A DNA stretch of 64,000 nt from contig JAFTUD010000006.1 of NCBI GenBank assembly GCA_017466455.1, forward strand, positions 27,824 to 91,823, read 5' to 3'. The translations under genes and the position numbers were made by a program. Below, piece after piece: positions 36,199-44,698 of this stretch. This DNA comes from Clostridia bacterium (GTDB lineage Bacteria > Bacillota_A > Clostridia > Oscillospirales > CAG-272). The number at the start of each line of letters is the position of its first letter. Position 1 is the first letter of the stretch. The notes below the pieces were generated by a model. The model saw nothing but the letters and a program-made list of their open reading frames with translations, did not search any database and was not told where the DNA came from.

Positions 36199-36708
36199 TC
36201 AATTCAAAAGCTTGCCACTTAAGAGAAGCAACACCAAAACAGAGATTATTTCATCATTTTCCTGTCCCTCATCGGTGATAAGTAAAAAAATCAGGGCAAG
36301 AATTATAAGCTCATCTCTCTCAATCCCGTGAAATAGCCCCCGTAGCGACTGTAAATCAAGCCCTAAGCCCCCGTGGCGTGACTCCTTAAAGCTATTACTT
36401 ATAGGCTCATCTCTTACGACGCACTCAATCTCACTCTCTTGACTGTATAGCTCCTGCTCCGAGGACTCCTGCTCATCAGCCGTATAAGCGCTCTCATCCT
36501 CCGCATAAGCCTCGGCTAAGGCCTCCGCATCATCATTTATAACGGGAGCCTCTGATACGCTCTTTGCCAAAAAGCTCGGAGAATGTGATGATTTTACCGC
36601 CGTTTGATTGTCGGGGCGGTGTAGCTTTGTTTCAGTTCTCTCAATAGGAGAAAACCTGCTTCCGCTATAATTCGGCGGAATATTCATTCCGAAATATTTG
36701 CTAAACAT
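36199..36708 (-). CDS. Unknown protein with acidic centre and hydrophobic C-terminus (cassette gene 3)
   Basis: The 169-residue product has an N-terminal polar part, a strongly acidic Glu/Ser/Ala-rich middle (about 55-105), and an amphipathic then hydrophobic end. That end reads ERDELIILALIFLLITDEGQ followed by NDEIISVLVLLLLSGKLLN. Such (L/I)-rich endings with a central acidic turn recur in short clostridial proteins of unknown role that may associate with membranes. It starts one base after the stop of the upstream gene, so the two are tightly coupled. I cannot name its family. Confidence 0.75.
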   Translation of the reverse strand: MFSKYFGMNIPPNYSGSRFSPIERTETKLHRPDNQTAVKSSHSPSFLAKSVSEAPVINDDAEALAEAYAEDESAYTADEQESSEQELYSQESEIECVVRDEPISNSFKESRHGGLGLDLQSLRGLFHGIERDELIILALIFLLITDEGQENDEIISVLVLLLLSGKLLN

Positions 36709-36709
36709 A

Positions 36710-37078
36710 TTACCTCGTAATCTTCATTATTTCCGCTATTTGCTCAATTTTGAGTATGTTGTCAAGCATAGCCACTCGCTTTTCGCTAAGATACGGCTTC
36801 AAGGCGCAAAGCAGGTCCGCATTTTTTGAAAAGCTCGGAATATTAAATCCCGATTTTTCCTTTCCCCCGATAACGGATGACGCTTCCGTGGCGCTGTCTT
36901 GTCCCTCGCTCTTGTCCTTACCGTCCTTCTTGAATGAGGAGGAAATAAGGTCAATAACCTCGGGAAGAGAGGCTTCCTTGTCACCCCCCTTACCCTCAAC
37001 CGCCAAGGAAATTTTTTTCATTAGCTCCTCGTTTCCAAGCACCGAGGATAGCGCGCTCTCAAATCCGTTATCGCTCAT
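36710..37078 (-). CDS. Unknown small protein (cassette gene 2)
   Basis: The 122-residue product is mostly polar, with a Lys/Glu/Ser-rich middle. The C-terminal helix is LLCALKPYLSEKRVAMLDNILKIEQIAEIMKI. Its pattern (Leu-x-Leu-Lys-Pro-Tyr-Leu-Ser) recurs, as far as I recall, in hypothetical proteins of many spore-forming Clostridia. The start overlaps the stop of the upstream 72-residue gene by four bases (ATGA), and its stop is one base from the downstream start. No signal peptide or membrane segment is visible. Confidence 0.75.
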   Translation of the reverse strand: MSDNGFESALSSVLGNEELMKKISLAVEGKGGDKEASLPEVIDLISSSFKKDGKDKSEGQDSATEASSVIGGKEKSGFNIPSFSKNADLLCALKPYLSEKRVAMLDNILKIEQIAEIMKITR

Positions 37079-37293
37079 TTCTTGCTCCCCTTGCTAAGTA
37101 GCTCGCTAACGCGCTCGATGTCCTCATCGGTAAGCCTTGATAAAACCTCCCGTAGCTTTGAAATATCATCGGGACGCTTTAAATCCTTAACAAAATCATT
37201 TCCCGAGCGAGAAAGCGCAAACCTCAGCGTGCTCCAAAGCCTTTCATCACTCATCTTCAAAAGCATATTTATTGTGTTCTTGTCAATTTTCAT
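37075..37293 (-). CDS. Unknown small helical protein (cassette gene 1)
   Basis: The 72-residue protein is predicted to be all helical: MKIDKNTINMLLKMSDERLW, then FVKDLKRPDDISKLREVLSR and LTDEDIERVSELLSKGSKK. It opens a three-gene leftward cassette in which each gene overlaps or abuts the next (ATGA overlap at 37075-37078). The promoter region is shared with the divergent YfcE-like gene at 37408. The ribosome site upstream (a GGGGG-rich run) is strong. Function is unknown. Confidence 0.75.
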   Translation of the reverse strand: MKIDKNTINMLLKMSDERLWSTLRFALSRSGNDFVKDLKRPDDISKLREVLSRLTDEDIERVSELLSKGSKK

Positions 37294-37337
37294 ACCCTAA
37301 CCCCCTTTTTTTACCATAATATGATAAATAATATTCC

Positions 37338-37367
37338 TTGACACACCTATCTGAAATGTGATAAAAT
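37338..37367 (+). promoter_or_regulatory. Predicted sigma-A promoter of the YfcE-like gene
   Basis: TTGACA (37338-37343), 18 bases, TAAAAT (37362-37367), with a leader of about 35 bases to 37408. Confidence 0.7.
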
Positions 37368-37407
37368 GATTTTGTACCATAATTAAGAAATAAAAAGGAA
37401 AATGTAA

Positions 37408-37890
37408 ATGAAAATTCTCGTTTTTTCCGACTCTCACGGAAACGCAAATAGCATAAGAAAGGCGCTTTTCGCCCATAAATCAACCGTTGATCTTGTCATT
37501 TTTCTCGGTGACGGTGTGTATGATATAGAAGCAGTAAAAGCCGATTACCCCGAGCTTTCGTTCTTTGTTGTAAGAGGTAACTGTGACTTTATGTGCGCCG
37601 ATGTTCCAAAGGAAAGCGTGCTTGACCTTGACGGAGTTAGATTTTTGGTTTGCCACGGACACACCTATAATGTAAAGGGCTCGCTTGACCCCATAATTTC
37701 ATCAGCGCTTGAGCGTGATGTAGATGTCGTTTTGTTCGGGCATACTCACTCACCTCTGAACACCTCGCATGCTGGCGAGCGTAGAATAAAGCTGTTTAAT
37801 CCGGGTAGCATAGGGCTAAGCCTTTCGTACGGAGTCATTAATATTGTAAAAGGCGTTGTCGTTGCGGGACACGGTAGCGTAACCCCTTGA
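37408..37890 (+). CDS. YfcE/MJ0936-family metallophosphoesterase
   Basis: The 160-residue calcineurin-like phosphodiesterase shows all metal-binding motifs in order: FSDSHGNA (about 6-13), FLGDGVYD, VRGNCD, VCHGHTYNV and LFGHTHSP, then FNPGSIG near residue 130. YfcE-type enzymes hydrolyse phosphodiesters in vitro; the natural substrate is unknown. AAAGGA precedes the ATG. It is divergent from the unknown three-gene cassette and is followed, without a clear terminator, by a promoter for the oxidoreductase. Confidence 0.95.
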   Translation: MKILVFSDSHGNANSIRKALFAHKSTVDLVIFLGDGVYDIEAVKADYPELSFFVVRGNCDFMCADVPKESVLDLDGVRFLVCHGHTYNVKGSLDPIISSALERDVDVVLFGHTHSPLNTSHAGERRIKLFNPGSIGLSLSYGVINIVKGVVVAGHGSVTP

Positions 37891-37928
37891 AAAAAGCACA
37901 AAAATGCACAAAAAAATCCTTAAAAGTG

Positions 37929-37957
37929 TTGCATTTAAGATAAGCGTATGATAGAAT
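37929..37957 (+). promoter_or_regulatory. Predicted promoter of the oxidoreductase-isomerase pair
   Basis: TTGCAT (37929-37934), 17 bases, TAGAAT (37952-37957). Confidence 0.55.
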
Positions 37958-37995
37958 ATAAATAACAAATATTATTATATATGGAGGATTTCCAA

Positions 37996-39087
37996 ATGGA
38001 AAAGAAACTAAAGGTTGGTATTATCGGTTGCGGAGGTATTGCAAACGGTAAGCACATGCCATCACTCAAGACTGTTAAAGAGGTAGAAATGGTTGCATTC
38101 TGCGATGTTATTGAGGAAAGAGCAGTTGATGCAGCTAAAAAGTACGGTGTTGAGGGCGCAAAGACCTACACTGATTACAAGGAGCTTCTTAAGGATAAGA
38201 GCATTGATGTTGTTCATGTTTGCACACCTAACATCAGCCATAGCTTTATCACAGTTGACGCTCTTGAGGCAGGTAAGCATGTAATGTGCGAAAAGCCAAT
38301 GGCAATCAACGCAGCAGAGGCTAAGAAGATGGTTGACGCTGCAAAGCGTACAGGCAAGATGCTCACAATCGGCTATCAAAACAGACAAAGAAAGGACTCC
38401 AAGTACCTTAAGGCAGAGGCTGATGAGGGCGTATTCGGCGATATCTACTATGCTAAGGCAACTGCGCTTCGCCGTCGTGCAGTTCCTACATGGGGCGTAT
38501 TTATCAAGGAGGACCAACAGGGTGGCGGTCCGCTTATCGACATCGGAACACACGCGCTTGACCTTACACTTTGGACAATGAATAACTACAAGCCAAAGTA
38601 TTGCGTAGGTACTACATATCATAAGCTCAATAACCAAACAAACACCGCAAATGTATTCGGCGACTGGAAGCCCGAGGAGTTTACAGTTGAGGATAGCGCA
38701 TTCGGCTTTGTTGTAATGGAAAACGGTGCAACAATCGTTCTTGAGTCCTCTTGGGCGATCAATATGACCGATACTAAGGAGGCTTGCACCACAATTTGCG
38801 GAACAAAGGCAGGCGCTAAGATGGTTGATCAGGGCGTGCTTGAAATCAATGGCGTTAAGCACGGCAATATGTATGAAACCCGTCCTAACCTCGACGGTAA
38901 GGGCGTAGCATTCTACGACGCAGGCGGATACAATCCCGGCGCTGAGGAGGCAAAGCAGTGGATCAACGCAATCCTTACAGGCACACAGCCAACCGTTCTT
39001 CCTGAGCAAGCATACTGCGTAACTCAAATTCTTGAGGGAATTTATGAGTCTGCAAAGACAGGAAAGCCATTCTATTTTGAAAACTAA
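37996..39087 (+). CDS. Gfo/Idh/MocA-family NAD(P)-dependent oxidoreductase
   Basis: The 363-residue enzyme has an N-terminal Rossmann fold (KVGIIGCGGIANGKHM), the family motif EKPMAINAAEAKKMVDAA (carrying the catalytic lysine of EKP) and RQRKDSKYLKAEADEGVFG. The C-terminal domain has GGGPLIDIGTHALDLTLWTM, with His in the catalytic position. Members oxidise sugars or inositol derivatives. I set the start at 37996 because GGAGG at 37983-37987 is eight bases upstream; the in-frame ATG at 37981 precedes the ribosome site. The sugar isomerase gene follows after 15 bases, so the two likely act in the same sugar or inositol-type pathway. Confidence 0.93.
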   Translation: MEKKLKVGIIGCGGIANGKHMPSLKTVKEVEMVAFCDVIEERAVDAAKKYGVEGAKTYTDYKELLKDKSIDVVHVCTPNISHSFITVDALEAGKHVMCEKPMAINAAEAKKMVDAAKRTGKMLTIGYQNRQRKDSKYLKAEADEGVFGDIYYAKATALRRRAVPTWGVFIKEDQQGGGPLIDIGTHALDLTLWTMNNYKPKYCVGTTYHKLNNQTNTANVFGDWKPEEFTVEDSAFGFVVMENGATIVLESSWAINMTDTKEACTTICGTKAGAKMVDQGVLEINGVKHGNMYETRPNLDGKGVAFYDAGGYNPGAEEAKQWINAILTGTQPTVLPEQAYCVTQILEGIYESAKTGKPFYFEN

Positions 39088-39102
39088 TTAAGGAGCAATC
39101 AA

Positions 39103-40068
39103 ATGAAATTAAGCGTTCTTGCAAACCTTTACGGAAGCATGCCTCTTGATAAGGCGCTCGAGAAAATCACATCTCTTGGAGTTCACACCGTTGAAATCGG
39201 TGCAGGTGGCTATCCGGGAAAGGATCATTGTAACCCTGCTGAGCTTTTGGCTGATGAAAAGAAGCTTGAGGCGTTTAAGGCAACCTTTAAAAAATACGAT
39301 GTTGAAATCTGCGCTCTCGCATGCCACGGTAACCCCGTTCACCCTGACAAGGCGATTGCAAAGCAATTCCACGATGATATGGTAAACGCAATTCTCTTAG
39401 CTGAGAAAATCGGCGTTGATACAATAGTTGGCTTCTCAGGATGCCCTGGCTCAGACCCCGATGCAAAGCGTCCCTCATGGGTTACATGCCCATGGCCTGA
39501 TGACTTCCTTGCTACTCTTGAATATCAATGGGAGGTTGTCATAGCATACTGGAAGGATATGACAAAGTTCGCATCTGACCACGGTGTAAACAAGATTGCT
39601 CTTGAAATGCACCCGGGCTTCTGCGTATATAACCCCGAAACACTTCTTAAGCTCCGTAAGGCAGTAGGAGATGTTATCGGTGCAAACCTTGACCCATCTC
39701 ACCTGATTTGGCAGGGAATTAACCCCGTTATCGCAGCTCGCAACCTTGCAGGAGCTATCTATCATGTTCATGCAAAGGATACAAGAATTGACAGCTTCAA
39801 TACCGAGGCAAACGGCGTTCTTGATACAAAGCACTACGGTGACGAGCTTAACAGAGCATGGATTTTCCGTACCGTTGGCTACGGACACGGCGAGGATTAC
39901 TGGAGAGATTTCGTTTCCGCGCTTCGCCTTGTTGGCTATGACAAGGTTCTCTCAATTGAGCATGAGGATAGCCTTATGACAACCGATGAGGGTCTTTCAA
40001 AGGCGGTTGATGTCCTTAACAGAGTTATGATTAAGGAAGAAAAGCCTTGCGGTATGCGTTGGGCATAA
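39103..40068 (+). CDS. Sugar phosphate isomerase/epimerase (IolE/xylose isomerase-like TIM barrel)
   Basis: The 321-residue protein has the AP-endonuclease-2-type TIM-barrel pattern. LGVHTVEIGAGGYPGKDHCN leads, then ALACHGNPVHPDKAIAKQF, a metal Glu in KIALEMHPGFCVYNPETLL, and ANLDPSHLIWQGI, HVHAKDT and LSIEHEDSLM. These Glu, Asp and His residues form the usual divalent-metal site. The substrate is unknown, but pairing with a MocA-type dehydrogenase is typical of inositol, 3-ketosugar and similar pathways. GGAG precedes the ATG, 15 bases after the oxidoreductase. A strong terminator follows. Confidence 0.92.
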   Translation: MKLSVLANLYGSMPLDKALEKITSLGVHTVEIGAGGYPGKDHCNPAELLADEKKLEAFKATFKKYDVEICALACHGNPVHPDKAIAKQFHDDMVNAILLAEKIGVDTIVGFSGCPGSDPDAKRPSWVTCPWPDDFLATLEYQWEVVIAYWKDMTKFASDHGVNKIALEMHPGFCVYNPETLLKLRKAVGDVIGANLDPSHLIWQGINPVIAARNLAGAIYHVHAKDTRIDSFNTEANGVLDTKHYGDELNRAWIFRTVGYGHGEDYWRDFVSALRLVGYDKVLSIEHEDSLMTTDEGLSKAVDVLNRVMIKEEKPCGMRWA

Positions 40069-40078
40069 TCTAAATATT

Positions 40079-40110
40079 AAAAAAAGGAGCTTTTTAAAAG
40101 CTCCTTTTTC
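40079..40110. terminator. Terminator between the isomerase and the SleB-like gene
   Basis: AAAAAGGAGCTTTT (40081-40094) pairs with AAAAGCTCCTTTTT (40096-40109). The run ends in T5. It is symmetric and lies between converging genes. Confidence 0.88.
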
Positions 40111-40112
40111 AT

Positions 40113-40934
40113 TTAGTAGTAGAATGAGTGATTTCCAATGGTTGTAAAAAGCGTACCGTTTTTGCTTATCCAGCTGTTAGGTGCTTTTTTGGGATTTACA
40201 AAGTAGAGAATTTTATTACTGATAGAATATCCCTCAAGACAAATCTTAGCCGCAATTATGCTCTCACTCGTCGGAGTGTTATAAATAGTTCCGTTTGAAG
40301 CGGGAGAAAACTGCACGCCGTATTTTCTGTCAAAAATAACTCCATAAATCGTATTAGGATATGATTTTGACCTCACACGGTTGAGAATTACATTTCCGAC
40401 CGCAATTTTGCCAGGCAATGGCTCGCCACGGCTCTCCGCGCTTATAATCCTTGCAAGCCAGAAAACCTCATCAGATTTGTAGAACCTATCACCCGATAAA
40501 ATTCCACCGCTACCCTTAGTCACTCTGAAGCCGTGAATAGCGCTATCCCAGCTAATCTTGGCGTCAAAAGCCTTATACAGTAGCAAAATCGGAGCATACA
40601 TAATACCGCTACGCATGTAAATGGGCTTGTCAAAATATAAATATCGCCCATTTGCTACAATATAATTTGACCCATCGGTACAGTTTAGCGTAAGCTTAGA
40701 GCTTTTAACTGTAAGAGTCCTCGTTGAATAGTCGTAGCTCACCTTAGCATCGGCGGACATGCTTGTTGCGAATTTTCTGATTCCAACATATGTAGTCCCG
40801 TCCTTAACCTGCACCTGACCTGTAAATTGATTATCACCTATGTAAACCTGCACTCCGCCCGACGCACTCGCATTCATAACGAATACGCTAAGCAAAAGAG
40901 AAGCAAGAAGCAAGGTAGATATAATTCTTTTCAA
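40113..40934 (-). CDS. SleB-like spore cortex-lytic or cell-wall hydrolase
   Basis: The roughly 273-residue exported protein has a signal peptide (LLLASLLLSVFVMNASA). A copper-amine-oxidase-N-like module follows (about 30-150), with TRTLTVKSSKLTLN and KAFDAKISWDSAIHGFRV. The C-terminal Hydrolase_2 (SleB) domain begins near EVFWLARIISAESRGEPLPGKIAVG, where the Glu of SAESRGEP is the predicted catalytic residue. VILNRVRSKSYPNTIYGVI follows. SleB lytic transglycosylases degrade spore cortex during germination, though related proteins also act in vegetative cells. I chose the TTG at 40934, with AAAGGA upstream, because an upstream start would place promoter sequence in the gene. Confidence 0.88.
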   Translation of the reverse strand: MKRIISTLLLASLLLSVFVMNASASGGVQVYIGDNQFTGQVQVKDGTTYVGIRKFATSMSADAKVSYDYSTRTLTVKSSKLTLNCTDGSNYIVANGRYLYFDKPIYMRSGIMYAPILLLYKAFDAKISWDSAIHGFRVTKGSGGILSGDRFYKSDEVFWLARIISAESRGEPLPGKIAVGNVILNRVRSKSYPNTIYGVIFDRKYGVQFSPASNGTIYNTPTSESIIAAKICLEGYSISNKILYFVNPKKAPNSWISKNGTLFTTIGNHSFYY

Positions 40935-41002
40935 AAAACCGTCCTTTCCTTCAAGTATACAAGAATAATTAAATTTGTAAAATCGCGACAATTTACATTA
41001 TT

Positions 41003-41031
41003 ATTGTATCATAAGGAAAAGTATAAGTCAA
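41003..41031 (-). promoter_or_regulatory. Predicted promoter of the SleB-like gene
   Basis: On the minus strand TTGACT (complement of 41026-41031), 17 bases, TACAAT (complement of 41003-41008). This is a sigma-A form; no sigma-G pattern is evident. Confidence 0.6.
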
Positions 41032-41073
41032 TGAACAATATTTTCCAAGAAAAAAGAGTAAAATACCGCCACA

Positions 41074-42666
41074 TCACCCATTATTTGACCCTTTTACCGA
41101 TGGGGATAAAAGCATGCTTTTGAGGGGCTTAATGTCCTCACGCCCGATTCCGCCCGTAATATAGGATATAATAATGTAGAAAAGTGCGGTTAGTAAAATC
41201 TCGCAAATAACAAACACTCCCCCCTCGCTCACAATTCCAAAAAGAAAGCTCATAATCTTAAAGTTAAATAAAAATTTCACAATAATCGTTGATAAAATAA
41301 TGCTGACAAGTGGCGAAAAAACCCATTTTCTAAGCATAGTCTTAGCACCGCTTACCTCAAGTAGCCGTATTATGCTAAGAGAGGTATTAAGCACCTCGGT
41401 AATGAAAATAACGCATACATACCCGTGAATACCCGCCCGAGGCAGAAGGACAAGAATGAGAAGAATACTGATTAGCGAGTCGGAAATGTTCACTCTCATA
41501 GTGTATAAATGCTCACCAAGCCCCTTTAGCATTGCATCAACCGCACCGTCAAGGTACATAAGAGGGATAAGAGGTGCAAGAGTGTGAATGTATTTTCCGA
41601 CCTCGTGGCTTTTATATAAAACCAAGCCGATTTCCCGTGAGTAAGCGATAAAAATTCCACTTACCCCCACGGAAAACAGAAGGGAAAGGGCAAAAACCCT
41701 TGAAACAATTCGGCGAATACACGCCGTGTCCCCTCGTGCGTGCGCCTCTGACAGCTCAGGTATGAGCAGGGCAGAAAATGAGCCAAGCACAGCCGACGGA
41801 AAAAGAAGCACAGGTATTGCCATAGCATGTAAAATGCCGTATGAAGAAATTGCCCCCTCGTAATCAAGCCCGTATTTGCGTAGCCCCCACGGAATTGCAA
41901 GATGCTCAATGGTGGAAAGCGCGCTTCTCGCATAGGCGCTGATTGCAACAGGCAAGGATATAGCGCAAATGCTATTAAACGCACTCCTGTGTGCGCTATT
42001 TGCACGGCTTGAGCCCTTTATAAGGGGATGAGCGCGCCTGTCAATCAAAAATAAAATCAGCGAGAAAATAAGCGAGCCAACCTCGGAAATAACACCGCCA
42101 AGCACCACCGCAATGCAAGAGCCCTCTATGCCCATAGGGAGCAAAAGCGTCAGTAAGTACGATATGGCAAATAGCTTAACTCCCTGCTCGGTAAATTGTA
42201 TAAAAACATTTTTAAAGGAGCGACGCACTGCGCAAAAATATCCGTTTATCAGGCTTGAGAGCGAAATCGCAGGCAGAGAAAGCGCAAAAAGCCGTATACA
42301 GGGTATAAGCCTTGCATCGCCTAAAAGAGAAACGGCAATAAGCCTGCTTGATGACACCAAAACAAAAAGCGAGGTAAAGGAAAATAAAAGCGAGTAGAAA
42401 ATCCCGTCACGCATAATATTGCCTATTTTCTCACCGCCCCTTGCCATGTCAGAGGATACAAGCTTAACCGTTGCTAAATTTATCCCCGAGCATGCAAAGG
42501 TAATGGCAAAGCCGAATACCCCCGAGCAAAGAGTGATAAGACCCATTCCCTCAGCCCCGATAAGTGTTGATATGTGTGCGTTAAACGATACCGAAACCGC
42601 ACGCAAAATTATTGAGGCACACGATAAAATAAGCGCATTTATAAAATATTTTCTCGCTCTGCTCAA
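41074..42666 (-). CDS. spoVB: SpoVB-like polysaccharide flippase (MOP/MATE superfamily)
   Basis: The 530-residue integral membrane protein has about 14 spans. It shows the SpoVB/RfbX-type pattern: an N-terminal FINALILSCASIILRAVSV, paired Gly-rich helices, and AIPVLLFPSAVLGSFSALLIPELSEA, which is diagnostic for SpoVB-type flippases. SpoVB homologues move lipid-linked wall precursors and are needed for spore cortex. Vegetative relatives (MurJ/YtgP-like) exist, so the sporulation role is inferred. It starts with TTG at 42666 after GGGGGTGA. The promoter lies outside the readable consensus set. Confidence 0.88.
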   Translation of the reverse strand: MSRARKYFINALILSCASIILRAVSVSFNAHISTLIGAEGMGLITLCSGVFGFAITFACSGINLATVKLVSSDMARGGEKIGNIMRDGIFYSLLFSFTSLFVLVSSSRLIAVSLLGDARLIPCIRLFALSLPAISLSSLINGYFCAVRRSFKNVFIQFTEQGVKLFAISYLLTLLLPMGIEGSCIAVVLGGVISEVGSLIFSLILFLIDRRAHPLIKGSSRANSAHRSAFNSICAISLPVAISAYARSALSTIEHLAIPWGLRKYGLDYEGAISSYGILHAMAIPVLLFPSAVLGSFSALLIPELSEAHARGDTACIRRIVSRVFALSLLFSVGVSGIFIAYSREIGLVLYKSHEVGKYIHTLAPLIPLMYLDGAVDAMLKGLGEHLYTMRVNISDSLISILLILVLLPRAGIHGYVCVIFITEVLNTSLSIIRLLEVSGAKTMLRKWVFSPLVSIILSTIIVKFLFNFKIMSFLFGIVSEGGVFVICEILLTALFYIIISYITGGIGREDIKPLKSMLLSPSVKGSNNG

Positions 42667-42734
42667 AGACTCACCCCCAAAAAACTAAGCAACAGTAAAA
42701 TATATGTTTTTTGCGGAGTAATAATTCAAAAAAA

Positions 42735-42763
42735 TTGACATTTGATTGCCTTTGTGGTAATAT
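42735..42763 (+). promoter_or_regulatory. Predicted promoter of tcdA
   Basis: TTGACA (42735-42740), 17 bases, TAATAT (42758-42763). Confidence 0.7.
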
Positions 42764-42794
42764 AGTAATATAAAACAAACAGAAGGACATAAAA

Positions 42795-43505
42795 ATGGAA
42801 GAATTTGTAAGGACCGAAATGCTCCTCGGTAAGGAAAATGCCGAGCGCCTAAGAAATAAAAGAGTAATCGTTTTTGGAGTCGGCGGAGTAGGTGGATATG
42901 TGTGTGAGGCGCTTTGTCGCAGTGGCATAGGTCAAATAGATGTCGTTGATGACGATGATGTTTCCGCATCAAACATAAATCGCCAAATCATCGCCCTTCA
43001 CTCTACACTCGGACGAAAAAAGGTTGATGCTATGTGCGAAAGAATGAGGGATATAAATCCATATGTAAGGGCGACCCCGTATCCCGTTTTCTACTCATGC
43101 GATAATGAAAATGTTTTTGATTTTTCGCAGTATGATTATATCGTTGATGCTATTGATACGGTAAGCGGTAAAATTGCCTTGGCAGTCAAGGCACAGGAGG
43201 CAGGCGTGCCTATAATCTCCTCAATGGGAGCAGGGAATAAGCTTGACCCAACCGCCTTTAAGGTCGCCGATATCTACAAAACCTCGGTATGTCCTCTTGC
43301 AAGAGTAATGCGATATGAGCTTAAAAAGAGAAATGTAAAATCCCTTAAGGTCGTTTATTCCGAGGAAAAGCCACGGGAGGTGGAAATTCCCGAGCATTTA
43401 AAGGGCGAAAAGAAAATCCCCCCGGCATCGTGCGCATTTATTCCGTCAGTTGTCGGACTTATAATAGCCTCTGAGGTAATCAAGGACCTTGCAGGGCTTG
43501 ATTAA
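42795..43505 (+). CDS. tcdA: tRNA threonylcarbamoyladenosine dehydratase (ThiF family)
   Basis: The 236-residue E1-like enzyme cyclises t6A37 to ct6A in tRNAs. The nucleotide-binding motif is FGVGGVGGYVCEALCRSGIG (about residues 31-50), followed by DDDDVSASNINRQIIALHSTLG and DYIVDAIDTVSGKIAL. SSMGAGNKLDPTAFKVADIYKTSVCPLARVMR is the TcdA-typical stretch. It lacks the long C-terminal tail of the E. coli protein but has the normal length for Firmicutes. AGAAGGA precedes the ATG. Confidence 0.93.
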   Translation: MEEFVRTEMLLGKENAERLRNKRVIVFGVGGVGGYVCEALCRSGIGQIDVVDDDDVSASNINRQIIALHSTLGRKKVDAMCERMRDINPYVRATPYPVFYSCDNENVFDFSQYDYIVDAIDTVSGKIALAVKAQEAGVPIISSMGAGNKLDPTAFKVADIYKTSVCPLARVMRYELKKRNVKSLKVVYSEEKPREVEIPEHLKGEKKIPPASCAFIPSVVGLIIASEVIKDLAGLD

Positions 43506-43550
43506 CCAAACAAAAATCGCGAAGCAAAACAATAACCCAAGCTAATATAA

Positions 43551-43582
43551 AACAAAAGGCTGTCTTAAAACAGCCTTTTGTT
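43551..43582. terminator. Bidirectional terminator between tcdA and the Ser/Glu lipoprotein
   Basis: A 13-bp stem, AACAAAAGGCTGT (43551-43563) with ACAGCCTTTTGTT (43570-43582), has a CTTAAA loop. It overlaps the stop codon of the leftward lipoprotein gene (43581-43583). Confidence 0.88.
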
Positions 43583-44582
43583 ATTTTATTGTGGGAATTG
43601 AGCTAACACTTGACCCCTTTACCCACGATATTGTGTATGAAACCTCACCATGTGAGAGAAATTCCTGCGCCTCGCCCGCACGGTGTAGCTCGTGTAAATC
43701 CTTGGGTGAAATATTGTTCGTTAGCGTTCCGAGAAATCCCGAAAATACAGGACTATCGTTGCTGTAATCCCAGTTATAAAAGTCCGTTACCTCGTAATTT
43801 ATCGTAGCGGTGTAAATATTTCCATTTACAGTAAGATTTTGAACATTTATGCTCGTAAAGTATGAGCCAACCGCATAATGCCAGTCACCCGTCAGATTGT
43901 GATGCACAAGCTCCTCAATTTGATAAACATTAACGCTTTCTCCCTCACGGGCAAGCACCTCGCAGGCGCGCAGTGCCTTGGTAAGCTCCTCGTTCCTTGT
44001 TTTAAGGGCATTTTCGTCCTTTAGGAATGTGTCCATATCAATGGCGTAGTCCTCTCCCGTGTTGCCAAGGAAGTGACCCATTAGCTTGCTTGCATTTTTA
44101 TAGCTACCAAGTAGGCTTCCGCCCGTCTTTATCGTGTTAGCACCCTGCAAAATTGATTTTATCTCGCTGTCCGAGCAGGTAGCGCCCTTGTTGTATGTCG
44201 CCTTAGCGCTCGCCATCTGCTTTAAACGGTCGGCGGACTCCTTGGTGCTTGTAATAGCAGAGGAAAACGCGCCCGACTCGGTTATCGGCTTTTCGCTCTC
44301 GCTTTCACTCTCACTTTCGCTCTCACTCTCGCTTGTGCTTTCACTCTCACTCATGCTCTCACCTGAGCTTGATTCCGCACCTGATGCCTCGGTAGATGCT
44401 TCAACAGAGCTTGACTCGTCCTCAAAAGTGCTTTCACTTTCCGCTGATGACTGTGATTCATCTTCTATTGAGGAAGCCGAGGACTGTGACTCTGCTTCGC
44501 TTGATGAGCTTGTATTTGACTCGCATGATACGAAGGAAAAAATCATACATAAAAGTAATACGAGGGAAATAGTTTTTTTCAT
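43581..44582 (-). CDS. Ser/Glu-rich lipoprotein of unknown function
   Basis: The 333-residue lipoprotein has a lipobox ending FVSC (Cys20) and then about 80 residues of Ser/Glu/Ala-rich low complexity, including a pure Ser-Glu dipeptide run near residues 80-95. A globular domain (about 110-333) follows, with VYQIEELVHHNLTGDWHYAVGS and NISPKDLHELHRAGEAQEFLSHGE. I do not recognise the domain. I chose the ATG at 44582 (GAGG seven bases upstream) over the in-frame ATG at 44588. The Ser/Glu linker resembles those in the lipoproteins at 5374 and 29600, so it looks like a lineage-wide style of lipid-anchor spacer. Confidence 0.8.
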   Translation of the reverse strand: MKKTISLVLLLCMIFSFVSCESNTSSSSEAESQSSASSIEDESQSSAESESTFEDESSSVEASTEASGAESSSGESMSESESTSESESESESESESEKPITESGAFSSAITSTKESADRLKQMASAKATYNKGATCSDSEIKSILQGANTIKTGGSLLGSYKNASKLMGHFLGNTGEDYAIDMDTFLKDENALKTRNEELTKALRACEVLAREGESVNVYQIEELVHHNLTGDWHYAVGSYFTSINVQNLTVNGNIYTATINYEVTDFYNWDYSNDSPVFSGFLGTLTNNISPKDLHELHRAGEAQEFLSHGEVSYTISWVKGSSVSSIPTIK

Positions 44583-44650
44583 AAACATACCTCTTTTAAT
44601 TCTTTATAAGGTCATTTTACCACATAATTTGTCAAATGTCAATAAAATAC

Positions 44651-44679
44651 TTGCAACACTCCCTTAACTGTGCTAAAAT
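44651..44679 (+). promoter_or_regulatory. Predicted promoter of the M24 peptidase
   Basis: TTGCAA (44651-44656), 17 bases, TAAAAT (44674-44679). Confidence 0.55.
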
Positions 44680-44698
44680 ACAAAAAAGAGGTGATAAA

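Noticed and set aside
38062..39027. 321-codon open frame antisense to the Gfo/Idh/MocA gene
   Set aside because: It is Cys-rich with no known domain and no ribosome site, and lies entirely opposite a well-supported gene. It is a by-product of that gene's codon use.
44134..44667. 177-codon frame with a long Leu-Ser repeat
   Set aside because: It is the antisense image of the Ser-Glu repeat of the lipoprotein at 43581-44582, without a ribosome site.
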